Positions 33,790 through 43,595 are shown, numbered from the stretch's first letter. The stretch is 64,000 nt of DNA from DASPWV01 sp046726375 (GCA_046726375.1 JBKPAJ010000022.1:104162-168161); one strand, 5' to 3'. The notes: generated from the letters alone by a model not told the origin. Numbers and translations: made by a program.

Positions 33790-35448
33790 TTACTTTCTCT
33801 TCGCCAGATACGCTGCGAGAGCGTCCATCTGGTGCGCGTTCAGCCGCTCACGAAACATCGGCATCACCGTGTCCGGATACTCGCCTTTCGGATCGGCGAT
33901 CAATTGACGAATCGACGCCGCACTCCGTCGCGCGCCGACCTTCGATAGATCGGGACCGGTCGTGCCGCCTTCCCCCGCGATCCTGTGACAACTCACACAC
34001 ATCGCCGCAAACGTGCCGGCGGCGAGGTGATCCTCGGCGCTGACATTTTGCGGCACCCTCGCGCCAGCGCGCACCTTGCGGAGATATGCGACCACCGACT
34101 GCGCCTGCAGGCGCGTCATTTGCGGTTCGGGCGCGGGATCTTCGTCGCTGCGGACGCCGGGCGCGATCGCAACGGGATCAGCCATATGCGCGAGGAGCCA
34201 TTCGTCGTCTTTCGTGATGCGGGTGTGGGCCAGTTCCGCCGCCGGGCCGCCGGTCACGTGGCACGTCGCGCATAAGCTGCGCTCGCTCATCGCGATGTCA
34301 TATCCGGCAATCGCGCGCGGGCCCCAGTCGTTGGGATCGGGCCGCTGCGCCGTGTCGCCGAAACCGAGCACGGTCAACACCACACTCGCGGATCCGATCA
34401 GCAGCATCGCAACCGTGACCGGCGCCCGCGCGCGCGCGAACGGCTGACGCTCCCGGCTGCGATCGACAAATGGCAGCGCGAGTAGAAAACCGATGATGAG
34501 GCCCGGGATGACCATGGTCGCGACCGGCTCGAGCGGGCCTGGGAAGTACTTGAGGAGTTGAAACAATCCAAGGAAGTACCACTCAGGCCGCGGCACGTAC
34601 GACGCGTCCGCAGGATTGGCGACGTCGTCGAGGGTTGCGGGCAGCTTCACGGCAAACGTGAGCAGCAGCGCGAACACGCCCGCGATCACGAGCGTGTCCT
34701 TGATCGCATGCCAGGGATAGAACGGATGCGTGAGTCCCGCTTGCAGGCGCAGCGGTCCCGAGATGCCATGCCGCCGCATCAGCGCGACGTGCGACACCAC
34801 GAACAGCACCATGGCCGCGGGCAACAGGAATACGTGTGCCGAGTACCAGCGGCCGAGCGTCAGCGCACCGAGCGCCGTGCCGCCGCGCATCACGTCGGCG
34901 ACGTATTCGCCGATGAACGGCGTCCCGCGCGCGATGTTGATCGTGACAGTCGTCGCCCAGTACGCCTTCTGATCCCACGGAAGCAAATATCCACTGAGCG
35001 CGAACCCGAGAATCAACAACAGCAGCACGACGCCTGTGATCCACGTCACTTCGCGCGGCGCTTTGTAGGAGCCGAAGAAGAACACGCGCAACATGTGCAC
35101 CACTGCGGCAACGACGATAAAGCTCGCGCCCCAGAAGTGAAGGCCGCGCACGATGAAGCCGTACGTGAGCTCGCTCGTGATGAAGCGAACGCTGTCGTAC
35201 GCCAGCGCCGGCGCCGGCACGTAGTACATCGACAGCACGATGCCGGTAAGCACCTGTACGGCGATCAGAAACAGCACAATGCTGCCGGTCGTGAAAGCCC
35301 ATCCGGTGCCGTTCGGCAGTGGTTCTTCGAGCAGATGACGAAGCAGCGCCTGGTAACCCGTGCGGTCGTCCAGCCACATTCGCACCCTTCGAAACACCTT
35401 GGTCCGTTCGTGTTTCCCGCCTTCGTGTTTCGTGCCTTCGAGATTCAT
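33790..35448 (-). CDS. Cytochrome b (b6-like) fused to a C-terminal diheme cytochrome c
   Basis: 552 residues from the ATG at 35448, which overlaps the Rieske stop by 4 bases. Residues 30-365 are a cytochrome b: eight or so membrane segments, heme ligands His104/His118 and His205/His220, and a PEWYFL quinol-site motif at 288-293. The unequal ligand spacing (14 then 15) is as in b6-type proteins. The C-terminal part is a cytochrome c region with CATCH at 393-397 and CVSCH at 484-488. With the Rieske protein this would be an alternative quinol:cytochrome c oxidoreductase. The first 20 residues (GTKHEGGKHERTKV) look like translated repeat DNA. Confidence 0.9.
   Translation of the reverse strand: MNLEGTKHEGGKHERTKVFRRVRMWLDDRTGYQALLRHLLEEPLPNGTGWAFTTGSIVLFLIAVQVLTGIVLSMYYVPAPALAYDSVRFITSELTYGFIVRGLHFWGASFIVVAAVVHMLRVFFFGSYKAPREVTWITGVVLLLLILGFALSGYLLPWDQKAYWATTVTINIARGTPFIGEYVADVMRGGTALGALTLGRWYSAHVFLLPAAMVLFVVSHVALMRRHGISGPLRLQAGLTHPFYPWHAIKDTLVIAGVFALLLTFAVKLPATLDDVANPADASYVPRPEWYFLGLFQLLKYFPGPLEPVATMVIPGLIIGFLLALPFVDRSRERQPFARARAPVTVAMLLIGSASVVLTVLGFGDTAQRPDPNDWGPRAIAGYDIAMSERSLCATCHVTGGPAAELAHTRITKDDEWLLAHMADPVAIAPGVRSDEDPAPEPQMTRLQAQSVVAYLRKVRAGARVPQNVSAEDHLAAGTFAAMCVSCHRIAGEGGTTGPDLSKVGARRSAASIRQLIADPKGEYPDTVMPMFRERLNAHQMDALAAYLAKRK
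35405..35441 (-). repeat. Family M units (ACACGAAGG type) inside the 5' end of the cytochrome b gene
   Basis: CGAAGGCACGAAACACGAAG and GCGGGAAACACGAACGG on the coding strand form degenerate 8-9 nt repeats. They start about 4 bases after the Rieske stop and are translated as the N-terminal extension of the cytochrome. Confidence 0.6.
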
Positions 35449-35930
35449 AACCGCACCAGCACGCTGTCGTTGTCGACGCGCGTAGAAAGAACCGGCAGCG
35501 CTGCTGGAGGAGGGCCCGCAATCACGTTGCCCCGCACGTCGTACACGCCGCCGTGACAGGGGCAGAGAATGCGCCTCGTTTCGCGGTCGTAACTGGTGCG
35601 GCATCCGAGGTGCGTGCAGGTCGAGTGCATCGCTCGCACTTGCTCGCCCGACTTCACGAGATACACGACGGTGCGCTCGACCACCTGTGTGAAGCCGTCT
35701 TGCCGCACGACGCGCAGCGTCACGGGCATCGGCTCGTCGTCGCGCAGCGCGTCGAGCGATGCCGCGCGGAGCCACGCATCGCTGCGCCGGGCGAATGCCG
35801 GCGCGAGCGTCGCGCCGCCAAGCACGAAGGCAAGCGTCCCGCCGATCACGGCATGGACTGTGGCAATGAACCGGACAAGGAAACCGCGACGTCCGGAGAC
35901 GTCAGGAGTGTGGAGCTTTGGATCCTGCAT
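35445..35930 (-). CDS. petC: Rieske [2Fe-2S] protein of a quinol:cytochrome c oxidoreductase
   Basis: 161 residues. An N-terminal anchor preceded by RRGFLVRF (Tat-like twin arginine) with the hydrophobic stretch IATVHAVIGGTLAFVLGGAT is followed by the cluster-binding loops CTHLGC (105-110) and CPCHGG (123-128), both intact. It transfers electrons from quinol to cytochrome c. It overlaps the cytochrome b fusion by ATGA, so the two are translationally coupled. A TATAAT-like hexamer on the minus strand at 36013-36008 could be the -10 of this operon, though no good -35 is seen. Confidence 0.93.
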   Translation of the reverse strand: MQDPKLHTPDVSGRRGFLVRFIATVHAVIGGTLAFVLGGATLAPAFARRSDAWLRAASLDALRDDEPMPVTLRVVRQDGFTQVVERTVVYLVKSGEQVRAMHSTCTHLGCRTSYDRETRRILCPCHGGVYDVRGNVIAGPPPAALPVLSTRVDNDSVLVRL

Positions 35931-36074
35931 CGTGAGTCACCGTTCAGGAAGAGCGGTCCTCGCCGGCGCAGGCGTGGGTCCCCGGTTCCGCTCGGGGTTA
36001 TAGAGGGATTATACGGTGCCCGCCGCTGGGCGTCGTCTTTCGTTGTCTTCGCGTTTCTGCATTTGTGTCTCGCC

Positions 36075-36104
36075 GGCCTGAAGGCGGCCGCTACAGGTGA
36101 ATGG
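36075..36104 (+). repeat. Family G-like element upstream of the TPR gene
   Basis: GGCCTGAAGGCGGCCGCTAC followed by AGGTGA. It shares the CTGAAGG core and CTACAGGT end with the family G copies. It lies between divergent genes rather than after a stop codon. Confidence 0.6.
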
Positions 36105-36128
36105 CAGCGGCGATTTATTCTTGAAGCG

Positions 36129-37304
36129 ATGATCATCCCGCCCGCGCACGAGTGGCCGTTTCAGCATCCGCTCGTGCCAACTCTGCCGCCAAGCGTCCTG
36201 GACATCCGCGTGCCGGACCTTCATGAAGCATTCGTCAATCGCCAAACCGCGAATACTCGGCTCGTGACGACAAACGCGTCTTATCTCTTACAGGAATGGC
36301 TGCAGGCGATTGGCGATCGTGACGATGTGCGCATTTTCGCGTCGGCGGATCTCGAGGTTCTTGCCGACCATGCCCCCGAAGTGCTGCAGCGGCGTGGGCC
36401 GTTTGCGCGGCCGAACGTAATCATTGAGCCCCGCACTCCACCTGCCGCAGCTGCCCCACCTGACCAACCTGCCCAATATCACGTTCTCGCCCGTGCCATT
36501 CGCGCGCAGGACCCCGCGGAGCGCCTGGCGCTGTGTGTGGAGGCGCTGAACGCCGCGCGAACCGCGCCGGTGTTATTGACTACGGCGAGCACCTGCATGG
36601 AGGTCAACGATCTCGATGCCGCCGCGCGCGACCTCGAGGAAGCGCTTGCGCGCGCACCCGAGTGGGCCGCCGCGCACTTCGAAGCCGGCAAGCTCTGGCT
36701 GCGTCGCGACGACATGGCGCGGGCGAGCGTAGCTTTCGAGCGCGCCGCGACGATCCTGCCGTCGTTCACAGCCGCCTGGTCGAATCTTGGCGCCACACTT
36801 GGTGAGCTGGACCGGCCGGCTGAGGCGTTGGGCGCGTTTGAAATGGCCCTGGCGCAAGACCCGACGAACCCGCAAGCGTTGAACAACGTTGGCGTGGTTC
36901 TCCGCGAGCTCGGTCGGCTGGACGCGTCGGAAGCGGCATTTCGCCGGGTCCTAGAGCTGGTGCCGGAGCGCGCCTTTGGCCATTACAATCTCGGGCATAC
37001 GCTGTTCTTGCAGGGGCGCTACCAGGCGGCGTTGTCGGCCTATGCGGAGGGACAACGCCGCGATGCGGAGCGAAATCCGGTGCAGGCCACGCGTCTCGCC
37101 ATGTGCCGGCTGGCGACTGGCGACGCGCCGGGTGCGCTGAACGATCTTCAGCAGGCCACGGCGTCGTTGCCGCGTGACTACAAGCGCCAGCTGCTGGCCG
37201 ATACGCAGGCGATTGCGTGGGCGCTGCTCACGCATCGCCCCGATCTGGCGGGTTGGAAGGATGTCAGCGACTGGCTCGGCGTGGAGATGGCGCGCACGAG
37301 CTAA
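36129..37304 (+). CDS. Tetratricopeptide-repeat protein
   Basis: 391 residues from the ATG at 36129 (MIIPPAHEWPFQHPLVPTLP); the upstream open frame is antisense to petC. After an N-terminal region (1-110) of unknown fold come about five to six TPR units (from roughly residue 130 to 330), for example AAWSNLGATLGELDRPAEAL and QALNNVGVVLRELGRLDASE. No signal peptide or membrane segment, so probably cytoplasmic. TPRs mediate protein contacts. It may work with the histidine kinase that follows 36 bases later, which is inference from position. Confidence 0.75.
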   Translation: MIIPPAHEWPFQHPLVPTLPPSVLDIRVPDLHEAFVNRQTANTRLVTTNASYLLQEWLQAIGDRDDVRIFASADLEVLADHAPEVLQRRGPFARPNVIIEPRTPPAAAAPPDQPAQYHVLARAIRAQDPAERLALCVEALNAARTAPVLLTTASTCMEVNDLDAAARDLEEALARAPEWAAAHFEAGKLWLRRDDMARASVAFERAATILPSFTAAWSNLGATLGELDRPAEALGAFEMALAQDPTNPQALNNVGVVLRELGRLDASEAAFRRVLELVPERAFGHYNLGHTLFLQGRYQAALSAYAEGQRRDAERNPVQATRLAMCRLATGDAPGALNDLQQATASLPRDYKRQLLADTQAIAWALLTHRPDLAGWKDVSDWLGVEMARTS

Positions 37305-37340
37305 TAAATAAGCGGCCGAGTTGCTTCGTAATGAGGAGGG

Positions 37341-39131
37341 ATGATGCCTGAAGCTGGCGAGAACAAGACGCCGACGCGCCCAAACGCGATGACGCATCTC
37401 TTCCACGATCGCGCCGTTCGCTTTGCCGCGGGTCTGGCCATCGTCGTCGCCATTCCGGTGGCCGTGCTCTTCTACTTTCAGTTCCGCTCGCTGAATGACA
37501 TCGAGAAGACATCGGCTGTCGTCCTGCGGCAATTGAGCGGAGATACCGCAGACGTCCTGGCCAAATCGATCGACGAAGCGCTCAAGCGTCCACACATCGA
37601 CGTTATTTTGCGTGTTCAGTCGCTCCGCACCGAGCCGCTCGACCTGGCGTGGATCGAGCCCGTGTTCGAGGAGGGGCTGCGTGAAAGCCCGTTCATCGAC
37701 GAGTTCTGGGTCTGGTCCGAAGTGTCGCCGGATCGCGCCAACCGCTGGTATACGTTCGACCGCGCGAGTCTCAACGAGCCGGCCGATGCGATCGACCTGC
37801 GCTTTCGTGAATCGCCCGCGCGCGCGGCGTTGCTGATGCCCAAGCTGCGCGAGCTGGTGCGCGAACGGCGGGCCATCGTCGCCTTTCCGGCGGTGATCGA
37901 CGGACGTGAGAAGTACGTGCAGGTGCAGCTGCGTTTCAGCGGCGCGTCACGCGAACGGTTTACGAGCTTCCTTGGCTTCGCGGTCGACATGGAGCGTCTC
38001 AAGACGATCCACTTGCCCGCGCTCGTCGAACAGCGCATGGCCACCGTGCAGCAGCCCACTGGTTTTCCACCGCTCCGTGCCACGCTCGTCGATGACAACG
38101 GCAACACGCTGGCGGGCGACAGCTCGGGCAGCTTTGTGGACGAGCGAACGTTCCCGATCGTGTTCTTCGATCGCGAGCTGTTGGAATATGCCGCGCCCTA
38201 CGAGCAAAAACGCGAGACGTTCAAGCTGCGCACGAGCTACGGCGCACCGTCGATTCAAGAGATTGTCAGCGCCAGCACGCGGCCGCAAATGGCGCTGATG
38301 ATCGTGCTCGCCCTCGTGATGGGCGGCGGCGTCTTTTTCGTCGCCGGCGCGGCCGCGCGCGAAGTGCGCGTGGCGGAATTGAAATCCAACTTCGTCGCCT
38401 CGGTGTCGCACGACCTCAAGACACCGCTGGCGCTCATTCAACTGTTTGCAGAAACGCTGGAGCTCGGACGCGTGCGCACCTCCGAGCGCGCGCAGGAGTA
38501 TTACCGCGTCATCAACGGCGAAGCACGCAAGCTCACACGGCTGATCGAGAACATCCTCGATTTCTCGAAAATGGAAGCGGGATTGCGGCCATATCGCGTC
38601 GCGCCGTGCGACCTCGGCGATTTGACTCAGCACGTTCTTGCGTCGATGGGCAGCCAGTTTGCGCAGGGGCATTTCAACGTGCACACCACGATCGATCCGC
38701 GGCTGCCGCGCGTGCTGGTGGATTGCGACGCGGCCGAACAGGCGCTGGAGAATATTCTGTCCAACGCGATCAAATACTCGGGTGAGTCGCGCGACATCGA
38801 AGTGCGTGTCGGCCAGATCAACGGTCACGTCACCGTGGGGGTGACCGACCACGGCATCGGCATCTCGCGCCGCGAGCAGAAACGCATTTTCCGCAAGTTC
38901 TATCGCGTCAACAGCGGTCTCGGTGGCGGTCCGCAGGGCTGTGGCCTCGGCCTCGCTATCGTCGATCACACCATGCGAGGGCACGGCGGGTTCGTCAACG
39001 TCGAAAGCGAACCGGACCGTGGCAGCACGTTTACGTTGCACTTCCCCATCCCCACAGGCGCCGAGGGACAGGTACATGAAGCGCATTCTAGTGATCGAGG
39101 ACGAGCCACAGATGTTGCTCGGCCTGCGTGA
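37341..39131 (+). CDS. Membrane sensor histidine kinase
   Basis: 596 residues. A purine-rich AGGAGGG precedes a double ATG (37341 and 37344); the second has better spacing. Two membrane segments (about 26-48 and 316-337) enclose a 270-residue extracytoplasmic sensor domain without a recognised family. No clear HAMP follows. The HisKA phosphoacceptor is His357 in SVSHDLKTPLALIQ, and the ATPase domain has the N box (LSNAIKYS), G1 (DHGIGI) and G2 (GLGLAIVDH). It overlaps the response regulator by 56 bases. Confidence 0.95.
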   Translation: MMPEAGENKTPTRPNAMTHLFHDRAVRFAAGLAIVVAIPVAVLFYFQFRSLNDIEKTSAVVLRQLSGDTADVLAKSIDEALKRPHIDVILRVQSLRTEPLDLAWIEPVFEEGLRESPFIDEFWVWSEVSPDRANRWYTFDRASLNEPADAIDLRFRESPARAALLMPKLRELVRERRAIVAFPAVIDGREKYVQVQLRFSGASRERFTSFLGFAVDMERLKTIHLPALVEQRMATVQQPTGFPPLRATLVDDNGNTLAGDSSGSFVDERTFPIVFFDRELLEYAAPYEQKRETFKLRTSYGAPSIQEIVSASTRPQMALMIVLALVMGGGVFFVAGAAAREVRVAELKSNFVASVSHDLKTPLALIQLFAETLELGRVRTSERAQEYYRVINGEARKLTRLIENILDFSKMEAGLRPYRVAPCDLGDLTQHVLASMGSQFAQGHFNVHTTIDPRLPRVLVDCDAAEQALENILSNAIKYSGESRDIEVRVGQINGHVTVGVTDHGIGISRREQKRIFRKFYRVNSGLGGGPQGCGLGLAIVDHTMRGHGGFVNVESEPDRGSTFTLHFPIPTGAEGQVHEAHSSDRGRATDVARPA

Positions 39132-39762
39132 CAACCTCGAACTCGAGGGTTATGAGGTCCAGACCGCGGCCGACGGCGACGAGGGCCTGGCAAAAGCGTC
39201 GAGCTTCAATCCCGATCTCGTGATCCTCGACGTGATGCTACCCAAGAAAAACGGGTTCGACGTGTGCCGCGAGCTGCGCGGCCGCTCGAGCTCGCTGCCG
39301 ATCGTGATGTTGACGGCGCGATCCGCGGAGACCGATAAAGTTCTCGGCCTCGAGCTCGGCGCCGACGACTACGTCACCAAGCCGTTCTCGATCACCGAGC
39401 TGCTGGCGCGCGTGCGCGCCGTGCTGCGCCGCGCCGGCACGCAGAAGGCGACCCCCTCTGCCGATCTCGTTCGCATTGGTGACATCGAAATCGACTTCAA
39501 GCTGCACCAGGCACGTCGCGGTAAGGCCCGTATCGAGTTCACGGCGCGCGAATTCGACTTGCTGCGCTATTTCGTTCAGCACACCGGGCAGGTGGTCACG
39601 CGCGAACAGATTCTGAACGAAGTCTGGGGATACGAGGAGTTTCCGACCACGAGAACGATCGACAACTTCGTCGCCAAGCTGCGGCAGAAAATCGAACGGG
39701 CGCCGCACGCACCCGAGCACATTCTCACGATTCACGGCTCGGGCTACAAGTTCGTCGGATAG
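39076..39762 (+). CDS. OmpR-family response regulator
   Basis: 228 residues from the ATG at 39076, inside the end of the kinase gene. The receiver domain (1-120) has the acidic pair in IEDE, the phosphorylated Asp52 in LVILDVMLP, Thr in MLTARS and Lys in VTKPFS. The C-terminal winged-helix DNA-binding domain has RTIDNFVAKLRQKIE and ends HGSGYKFVG. It acts as a transcription regulator paired with the kinase. The target genes are not evident. The TauE-like permease starts 11 bases later. Confidence 0.97.
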   Translation: MKRILVIEDEPQMLLGLRDNLELEGYEVQTAADGDEGLAKASSFNPDLVILDVMLPKKNGFDVCRELRGRSSSLPIVMLTARSAETDKVLGLELGADDYVTKPFSITELLARVRAVLRRAGTQKATPSADLVRIGDIEIDFKLHQARRGKARIEFTAREFDLLRYFVQHTGQVVTREQILNEVWGYEEFPTTRTIDNFVAKLRQKIERAPHAPEHILTIHGSGYKFVG

Positions 39763-39773
39763 AATTCACGCCA

Positions 39774-40691
39774 ATGGATGCCAAACTCATTCTGCTCGGG
39801 GCGCTGATTGCTCTCACTCTCGGATATGCCGTCGCGTGGTGGATCACCGCCAGAAAGCGACATGCCAGTGGCCACCATGGCGCTCACGAGCCCGTCAAGC
39901 CCACGCCACTCATGTTGGCGATTGGTTTCGTCACCAATTTCTTTGACACGTTGGGCATCGGCTCGTACGCGACGACGACGACGGCGTTCAAGTTTTGGAA
40001 GCTTGTGCCCGATCAGCAGATTCCCGGCACGCTGAACACGGGACATGTCCCGCCAACCATCGTGCAGGCGCTGATTTTCATCACTGGGGTCGCGGTCGAT
40101 TTCCGAACGCTTGCTCTGTTAATCGCCGCCGCCTGCGCAGGCGCGTGGCTGGGCGCGGGAGTGGTCGCAGGTTTTTCACGCCGAAAAGTTCAACTCGGCA
40201 TGGGCACGGCGCTCATGGGCGCGGCGGTCGTGGTTCTCGCGCAGCTCCTCAACATCGTGCCAGCAGGCGAGGCATTGGCGTTGACCGGAGCGAAGCTCGC
40301 AATTGGCATCGGTGTGAACTTTGTCCTCGGAGCATTGATGACACTCGGCGTGGGTCTTTACGCGCCGTGCATGGTCCTTATAAGTGTCTTGGGAATGAAC
40401 CCCACTGCCGCGTTCCCAATCATGATGGGCTCCTGTGCGTTTCTCATGCCTGTCGCAAGCATCCAGTTCGTCCGCCGCAACGCCTACAACCTGCGAGCCG
40501 CCCTGGGTCTCGCATTCGGCGGTCCACTGGCTGTGCTGCTCGCCTACTGGCTCGTCACGAGCTTGCCCACGCCTTTGGTGCGCGTGCTGGTGTTGATCGT
40601 CATCCTGTACACGTCGATCACGATGCTGCGCTCAGCAGCCACCGAGCGCAAAGCCGCGGCCGCGAGGGGAGGAGTTACACAGCCGGCTTGA
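39774..40691 (+). CDS. TauE/SafE-family sulfite/anion permease
   Basis: 305 residues with eight or so hydrophobic segments. GFVTNFFDTLGIGSYATTTT matches the TauE/SafE family signature (a glycine-rich loop after the first segment). Members export sulfite, sulfoacetate or other organosulfur anions; the substrate here is unknown. It lies 11 bp after the response regulator and may be co-transcribed with it. It ends just before a family G element. Confidence 0.85.
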   Translation: MDAKLILLGALIALTLGYAVAWWITARKRHASGHHGAHEPVKPTPLMLAIGFVTNFFDTLGIGSYATTTTAFKFWKLVPDQQIPGTLNTGHVPPTIVQALIFITGVAVDFRTLALLIAAACAGAWLGAGVVAGFSRRKVQLGMGTALMGAAVVVLAQLLNIVPAGEALALTGAKLAIGIGVNFVLGALMTLGVGLYAPCMVLISVLGMNPTAAFPIMMGSCAFLMPVASIQFVRRNAYNLRAALGLAFGGPLAVLLAYWLVTSLPTPLVRVLVLIVILYTSITMLRSAATERKAAAARGGVTQPA

Positions 40692-40723
40692 TCGTTCTCC
40701 GCCCGTTACGCCCGCGCTCGAAA

Positions 40724-40760
40724 GGCGGACCTGAAGGTCCGCGGCTACATGTTTACCCGC
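40724..40760. repeat. Family G palindrome in the gap after the TauE-like gene
   Basis: GCGGACCTGAAGGTCCGC at 40725-40742 is an 8-bp perfect palindrome around GA, followed by GGCTACATGT. The rest of 40692-40974 holds no gene and only scattered related pieces (for example TAGGTCCGCC near 40940). Confidence 0.9.
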
Positions 40761-40974
40761 AAGTAGCCCAAGGTTGCCGCTACGTCTACGCGCTCACGTC
40801 GTCGCGGACCTTTCCCCCCTCAATTCACTTTGAGTTGATGATCGTGGCAATTGAGCCGACCTCAAAAATTCGGGCCGAAAGTCGCATTGGTCGAACGTTC
40901 AACGCCGTTGGCGCTGCGAACTGAAGTGAGCTTGGGGTTTAGGTCCGCCTCAGCGCAGAAGACCAGCCGCGCTG

Positions 40975-43404
40975 CTACTCGGCGCGCAGCACTTCCGAAG
41001 GCGACGCCTTCATTACTGGGGCAAGCGTAAGCGCGATCGCCAGCAGCGCCGCGCCCGCGACGCACACGCTCGCAAGCACGAGCGACGTAGCCGCTCCAGC
41101 GACATCCGCCACTCCCATGGTCGCGACGACGCGCAATGCCGACGGCGCAAGCGCGAGTCCGAGGGCGAGGCCAGCGGCAAGTGCGCCGGTCATCGAACCG
41201 AGCGGCGCGCGTGCCGCCCTGAACGGCGACGCGCCAATCGCCTGACGAATCGCCACGTCACGGCGCGCGATGCGCAGTACCGTGGCCGCCGCCCCGAATA
41301 TGCCGAGCGCGAGCAGCACCAACCCGGTGGCGCCCGTCATCGTCATTGCCGTCGCGAGCAGACGCGAGGGCGCAAGCACACGATTGACCGCGTCGGCGGT
41401 GGTTTGCACGCGTTCGAGCGCGAGGTCGCCGTCCACGGCGTGAAGTGCCGCACGCAGCACTGCTTCTGTGAGCGGCGCTTGCGGATGGCGAATCACGAAA
41501 CTGCCCAGCGCGAGACCTCCGCCGCCATGAGGCACATACACTTCCAACGCCGGTAGCTCCAACACGCGCGATCGCACCTCGCCGGCGACGCCAACCACGA
41601 CGTTCGGCTGCCAGCCACGGCTCAACGTGAATGTCTCGAGCCGCTTTCCTATCGCAGACGCGCCTCCCCATAGCGTTTGCGCGAGGGCCCGGCTGACGAC
41701 AACGGCCGGTGGCGACGAGCGCCAGTCTTGTTCGCGGAGCGATCGGCCTTCGCGAATCGCGATTCCCATGGCACTGAAATAATCCGGCGTCACGATCACG
41801 CGCGCGGCGGCAACTGCGTTGTTCGCATCGACGGTCACGTCCTCGGGACGACGCACCGGCATGCCATCGGCGATCTCGCCGAATCGAAACGGGCGAATCG
41901 ACACGCCGGCCGCGGCGGACACGCCCGACACCTGCTGGAGGGCGGCGACCACGCGCTGATCCAGGCGCGCCCGCTCGGCCGGCGTCGAGTACTTCCAGTC
42001 GGGCACCGCAACGTCGATCGTCGTCACGCCGCTCCTGGAAAATCCGACATCGGTCGCAGCCAATCGCGCAAACGCGCGGAAGGCCCCCGCGGCAGCGGCG
42101 ACGAGGCAGATCGCGACAGCGGCCTGCACAATCAGCAAGGAAGCCGTGAGGCGGGATCCACGAGTGACGGTCCGATTGATCAAGCGAACGTCCGTTACGT
42201 CGATTCGCTGGACGCTCACGAGCGACGGCGCGGCCGAAACGATGATCCAGGCGACAACTCCGAGTACTGCCGCCGCGGCAATGAGGACTGGTCGCGCGCC
42301 AGCGAGATCGATCCCGCTTGCCTCGACAACCGGGATTTGACGAAGCCAGGCTTCGAGGCCGGCGCACACGGCGAGCGCGGCCGGAAGCGACATCGCGACG
42401 AGCGCGGTCCCCTCCGCGGCAACCTCGCCCGCCAAGCGCGCGCGGGTTGCACCGAGACACAAACGCGCCGCGAGCTCCCCCGCTCGTTCGCGCAAGTGGG
42501 CAAGCCTGAGCGCCGCGACGTTGACGGATGCAAACAGCAACACGGCTGCGGCCATCGCGAGCGCAATCCACAATCGGGCACCCAGCCGCCCTAAGACAAA
42601 CTCGCTGAACGGCGAAGACACCACAGCGACGGCCGCGCTCTTGGGGCTGTGCTCCAGTCGCAACGCGCCTGCGATCTGCGTCAACTCGCGAGCGCCGTCA
42701 ACCGATGAGACACCAGCGCGCAAACGACCGACGACTTCGAGCACACCAACCATGCGTTGCTGCGGGAGCGGCATCTCGGCAAATGCGCGGCCGAGCGTCC
42801 GTTCAACAGAAATCCAGACGTCGGGCGCGTCGGGGAACGCGAAGTCGCGCGGCATCACGCCGATCACGCGATGTTCCTCGTTGTCGATAAGGAGCGGAGA
42901 GCCGATCGCGTTGGCGTCTCCGCCGAACCGGGTCTGCCAAAGCCCATGGCTCAGGATTACTGGGGGTGGAACCGACAAGGCGACGTCATCGGCGTTGACG
43001 TCGCGCCCGGCAAGCGGCTTCGCCCCGAGTGTGCGGAAGAAACCGCGCGACACGGCGCGGGGCGCAATGGGAAAGGCATCGCTGCCGGGCACCCGGCCGA
43101 TGCCGGGCCAATGAGATGACGCGAATGCGGCCATCGAGCCAAAGCCGGTCGCGCGTTTCTCCCAGTCCTGGAAGTTCAGCAGGGACACTTCGATCAGGTC
43201 GCGCGGGCGCGACGAATCCGATTCCCACAGAACGACGAGGTTCGCAACCCCCGGGAGCTGATACGGGCGGAAAACAGCCGCATCGAGCAGGGTGAACGCC
43301 GTGGCACTTGCGCCAACACCAAGCGCCAGACAGAGGACGGAAACGATGCCAGCGCCCGGGCGGCGGCCGATCCACTTTAGGCCGCGCACAAAATCGGCGG
43401 TCAT
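40975..43404 (-). CDS. ADOP-type ABC permease (Acidobacterial duplicated orphan permease)
   Basis: 809 residues, the typical length of ADOP proteins: two tandem MacB_PCD plus FtsX modules. Modules are seen at 1-430 (start SVLCLALGVGASATAFTLLD, then the LARLGATRARLAG-like FtsX loop) and 440-809 (IARRDVAIRQAIGASPFRAA near the end). There is no ATP-binding domain and no ATPase gene nearby, as is usual for this family. The family occurs in many copies in Acidobacteriota genomes and has no established substrate. It is a useful lineage marker. Confidence 0.9.
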   Translation of the reverse strand: MTADFVRGLKWIGRRPGAGIVSVLCLALGVGASATAFTLLDAAVFRPYQLPGVANLVVLWESDSSRPRDLIEVSLLNFQDWEKRATGFGSMAAFASSHWPGIGRVPGSDAFPIAPRAVSRGFFRTLGAKPLAGRDVNADDVALSVPPPVILSHGLWQTRFGGDANAIGSPLLIDNEEHRVIGVMPRDFAFPDAPDVWISVERTLGRAFAEMPLPQQRMVGVLEVVGRLRAGVSSVDGARELTQIAGALRLEHSPKSAAVAVVSSPFSEFVLGRLGARLWIALAMAAAVLLFASVNVAALRLAHLRERAGELAARLCLGATRARLAGEVAAEGTALVAMSLPAALAVCAGLEAWLRQIPVVEASGIDLAGARPVLIAAAAVLGVVAWIIVSAAPSLVSVQRIDVTDVRLINRTVTRGSRLTASLLIVQAAVAICLVAAAAGAFRAFARLAATDVGFSRSGVTTIDVAVPDWKYSTPAERARLDQRVVAALQQVSGVSAAAGVSIRPFRFGEIADGMPVRRPEDVTVDANNAVAAARVIVTPDYFSAMGIAIREGRSLREQDWRSSPPAVVVSRALAQTLWGGASAIGKRLETFTLSRGWQPNVVVGVAGEVRSRVLELPALEVYVPHGGGGLALGSFVIRHPQAPLTEAVLRAALHAVDGDLALERVQTTADAVNRVLAPSRLLATAMTMTGATGLVLLALGIFGAAATVLRIARRDVAIRQAIGASPFRAARAPLGSMTGALAAGLALGLALAPSALRVVATMGVADVAGAATSLVLASVCVAGAALLAIALTLAPVMKASPSEVLRAE

Positions 43405-43595
43405 GCCTCGCTATTGTGCCCTGTTGCCGGTTGCGGACGCTGCCCGTCGTGGCGTCGCCGCCGCAGGACATTCGACCGGCTACGCTCGCTCAACGCAGGC
43501 GAGAGCTTGGCGATTTCGGTGAAACGCCTGAAAAAACGCGCTACTCTTGATGGTCGGCGCTTTGCTTCGATTCTTCGGCTTCCTCCGCGGGAACT

